DNA from: Gammaproteobacteria bacterium
GTDB taxonomy: Bacteria > Pseudomonadota > Gammaproteobacteria > HK1
DNA: 6,694 nt
Assembly (NCBI GenBank): GCA_013042035.1
Contig: JABDQX010000330.1
Span: 1-6,694 of the forward strand
Direction of reading: 5' to 3'
Part shown: piece after piece, positions 5,079-6,694 of the stretch
Layout: the number at the start of each line of letters is the position of its first letter
Position numbering within the stretch: position 1 is the first letter of the stretch
Position numbers and translations under genes: made by a program
The notes under the pieces: generated by a model
Databases searched by the model: none
What the model was told of the DNA's origin: nothing
Seen by the model: the letters and a program-made list of their open reading frames with translations, nothing else

Positions 5079-5945
5079 GACCGGTTCGAAAAGCGGATGG
5101 CCATCGGCCAATCTCGGCGTAGCGCCATCCACCGCCACGCTTGCATGGCACAGTGCCCCAATAACCCGTGTCGTATCCGTAATCAGGCACCGTGCTTTCC
5201 GGTAGGGGGGAGGCTCTTCATCGATATTTACGCTTGGTCCATACTTCATCATCCCAAGGGATTCCCAGGACCGGTGCATATTATCGAATCCCTGGTCCCT
5301 GGCATGGGCAAATCCGTAGTATCGATCCGCCGGTGTCAGACCAGGCTTACCCAGCCACGTGGCCGGTGTATTTTCTCCCCTTACGTGGTCTGCCGGGGCA
5401 CCCAACATCACGACACGGGCAACGGTGTAATGCTTACCGATGAGGGCCGCGTGTCCGCCACCTTGAGAGTGGCCGGTAACGGTAATGGTGGCCCAGCGCA
5501 CAACGCCACTATCCAGGAACATATCCCAACCCTGCTCCCCCTGCCGCTCACTCAGGAACCCAAGCAGCCTCGTCAATCGGTTCTCAATGGAATTGGCCGG
5601 ACCAACCTCGACCAGTTGGGAATTTATGGCACCCCGGATGATGGCGAGCCGCGCCTTTTCGTGACAATCCGGGTCGTTGCTCCGTCGGCACAAGGCGGCA
5701 ACAGTCCACGAATTGGGATAGCTCAGGCCAATGGCATGGTACCCGAGCCGGGCGGCCAGATGAACAATCAGGCGCAACCGCGAAGGGATACCGAAGGATC
5801 CGCAAAGGTAGACAAGGAGTTGCCCACGAGTCCGCGCTGGAGAACCCACGGCGATATAGTGGGTATCGAGCCAGTTATCGATGGCGGGATCGGTATCGGA
5901 AGGCGCGACTTCACCGGTGAGGATATCGTTGCTAATGGTAAGCAT
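5058..5945 (-). CDS. Alpha/beta-hydrolase-like protein with GHSQGG elbow, downstream of synthase
   Basis: This protein of about 295 residues has an alpha/beta-hydrolase core. RGQLLVYLCGSFGIP is the early strand and oxyanion region, ITVTGHSQGGGHAALIGKHY carries the nucleophile Ser160, VARVVMLGAPADH is the following strand, and a late histidine in CHASVAVDG may complete the triad. The GHSQGGGHAA pattern recalls the BPSS1187-like hydrolase family, a tentative match from memory. There is no signal peptide. The ATG at 5943-5945 is taken as the start; GGAG lies only 3 bases before it, and an in-frame GTG at 5958-5960 is a real alternative. It follows the synthase gene on the same strand after about 63 bases, so a thioesterase-like role in releasing or processing the synthase product is plausible but unproven. 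Confidence 0.85.
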   Translation of the reverse strand: MLTISNDILTGEVAPSDTDPAIDNWLDTHYIAVGSPARTRGQLLVYLCGSFGIPSRLRLIVHLAARLGYHAIGLSYPNSWTVAALCRRSNDPDCHEKARLAIIRGAINSQLVEVGPANSIENRLTRLLGFLSERQGEQGWDMFLDSGVVRWATITVTGHSQGGGHAALIGKHYTVARVVMLGAPADHVRGENTPATWLGKPGLTPADRYYGFAHARDQGFDNMHRSWESLGMMKYGPSVNIDEEPPPYRKARCLITDTTRVIGALCHASVAVDGATPRLADGHPLFEPVWRYLLL

Positions 5946-6008
5946 AATCTCCAATACCACTGGGCGCTTTAACTGCTAGAACCATTGATCGGCCCGTTCG
6001 AGGTATAG

Positions 6009-6694
6009 TCATTCTTGTTTGGATTCCGGCGATAAAAGACCAAACAATTCCGCCACATGCGACTGGCTTTCCAAGAATTCCCGCATAAGCCGATAGTGGC
6101 CAAATAGAATCTCCTCCCGAAGCCGGGCATCGCCAGCAGTGTCGGAAGTGGCATGGCGCGTGGTTTGTGAACGAGGTTCCACGGACGGCATGGCGGCATC
6201 CCGTTCTTGCCGTCCCGCCATGGTTCCTTTGGCGACCGGGATCTCGATTGCCGACAATGTTGCGAACAGCGCCTCCCGGATATCCGCCACGGCCTCGGCA
6301 TCGATGCTTATTTTGGGTAACAAAGTTGTCAGGGTCACCTCATGACGGGTGTCCTTTGCCGGTTCCGGCTCGGCCGTGACAATCGGGCGATGTTCGTACA
6401 TGGCATCGAATCGTACCGGGATGCCATGGATAAACAGGGTACCCAACAGGTGTTGGAATTGTTCCAGGGCCGATCTTCCCTGAACCGAGGTGGGCACCGC
6501 CAGATGCGGTTTCCCCTTCAGTGTATTATCGACGAATGCAGTAAGGGAATTACCCGCGCCGACTTCCACGAAGATTCGCACGCCATCGTGATAGATCCGT
6601 TCGATAGTCTCTCGAAAGCGCACCGGTTTTACCCATTGTTCGGCCGCTAATTTATGCAAAACCGCCGCATCGGAGGGGTACGGCTCGGTAGTAT
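6009..6694 (-). CDS. Polyketide/PUFA-type synthase, C-terminal acyltransferase part (partial)
   Basis: The frame is open to the right edge, so only the last 227 residues are seen; an apparent TTG start at 6659 is internal. Residues just inside the edge (AAEQWVKPVRFRETIERIYH, then GVRIFVEVGAGNSLTAFVDN) are the end of a malonyl/acyl-transferase domain of type I synthases, where W..PVRF and FVEVGAG are conserved. The next part (HLAVPTSVQGRSALEQFQHL) fits the post-AT segment found in PfaA/PfaB and heterocyst-glycolipid-type synthases. A low-complexity linker then leads to a C-terminal helix HYRLMREFLESQSHVAELFG, a tail also common in that group. The active-site GHSxG serine and any ketosynthase lie outside the window. 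No acyl-carrier domain (DSL/DSI motif) is seen after the AT, so carrier and reductive domains must be elsewhere. The product is unknown: a long-chain polyketide, PUFA or glycolipid chain is possible. Confidence 0.88.
   Translation of the reverse strand, partial: TTEPYPSDAAVLHKLAAEQWVKPVRFRETIERIYHDGVRIFVEVGAGNSLTAFVDNTLKGKPHLAVPTSVQGRSALEQFQHLLGTLFIHGIPVRFDAMYEHRPIVTAEPEPAKDTRHEVTLTTLLPKISIDAEAVADIREALFATLSAIEIPVAKGTMAGRQERDAAMPSVEPRSQTTRHATSDTAGDARLREEILFGHYRLMREFLESQSHVAELFGLLSPESKQE

Noticed and set aside
4951..5190. Minus-strand frame of 79 codons at the end of the GHSQGG hydrolase
   Set aside because: It lies in another frame over the C-terminal coding region and has no ribosome binding site or motif.
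5097..5972. Long plus-strand open frame of 291 codons opposite the GHSQGG hydrolase
   Set aside because: It has no recognisable motif and is antisense to a frame with a clear nucleophile elbow and strand pattern; it is a shadow of the minus-strand gene.
6657..6659. TTG as start of the synthase fragment
   Set aside because: The frame continues open to the window edge and the acyltransferase domain is plainly cut there, so TTG is internal.

Overview
The window looks like chromosomal DNA of moderate GC from a gammaproteobacterium. The main reason is a tRNA-Gly(GCC)/tRNA-Cys(GCA) operon of the glyW-cysT kind, with encoded CCA ends and a near-consensus sigma-70 promoter. A sigma-32-like promoter in front of a small heat-shock gene fits the same group. 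The genus cannot be read from this sequence. The right part suggests an organism with an aerobic or facultative biosynthetic repertoire: a PUFA/heterocyst-glycolipid-type polyketide synthase and cobalamin assembly.

Layout, left to right. Bases 1-200 hold no intact gene: there is a short coding-like fragment at the left edge and a small hairpin. Bases 201-1558 (minus strand) hold a compact, overlapping three-gene operon of proteins I do not recognise (234, 135 and 90 aa). It opens with a strong ribosome binding site and ends in a coiled-coil protein. Bases 1559-1761 hold its leader, a 31-codon coding-like remnant and the bidirectional terminator of the tRNA operon. tRNA-Cys and tRNA-Gly follow on the minus strand (1762-2030), with their promoter at 2046-2073.

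The plus strand then carries two small heat-shock proteins of the alpha-crystallin family (2280-2705 and 2852-3250). The first is preceded by a perfect CTTGAAA -35 element. A strong hairpin separates this pair from a convergent minus-strand operon of an alpha/beta hydrolase (4085-4900) and CobS (3330-4082). Their stop and start codons are only 2 nt apart, so the two proteins are probably made together. An AT-rich gap (4901-5057) precedes this operon.

The right part, also minus strand, holds the C-terminal end of a multidomain acyltransferase-containing polyketide/PUFA-type synthase (6009 to beyond the window). It is followed closely by a second serine-hydrolase-like protein with a GHSQGG nucleophile elbow (5058-5945), which could act with the synthase, for example in product release.

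The least explained part is the three-gene operon beside the tRNA genes. It has no family I can name, its genes overlap, and its middle product carries a prepilin-like GFTLIEML motif without the hydrophobic helix that normally follows. I see no CRISPR array, intact insertion sequence or integrase.
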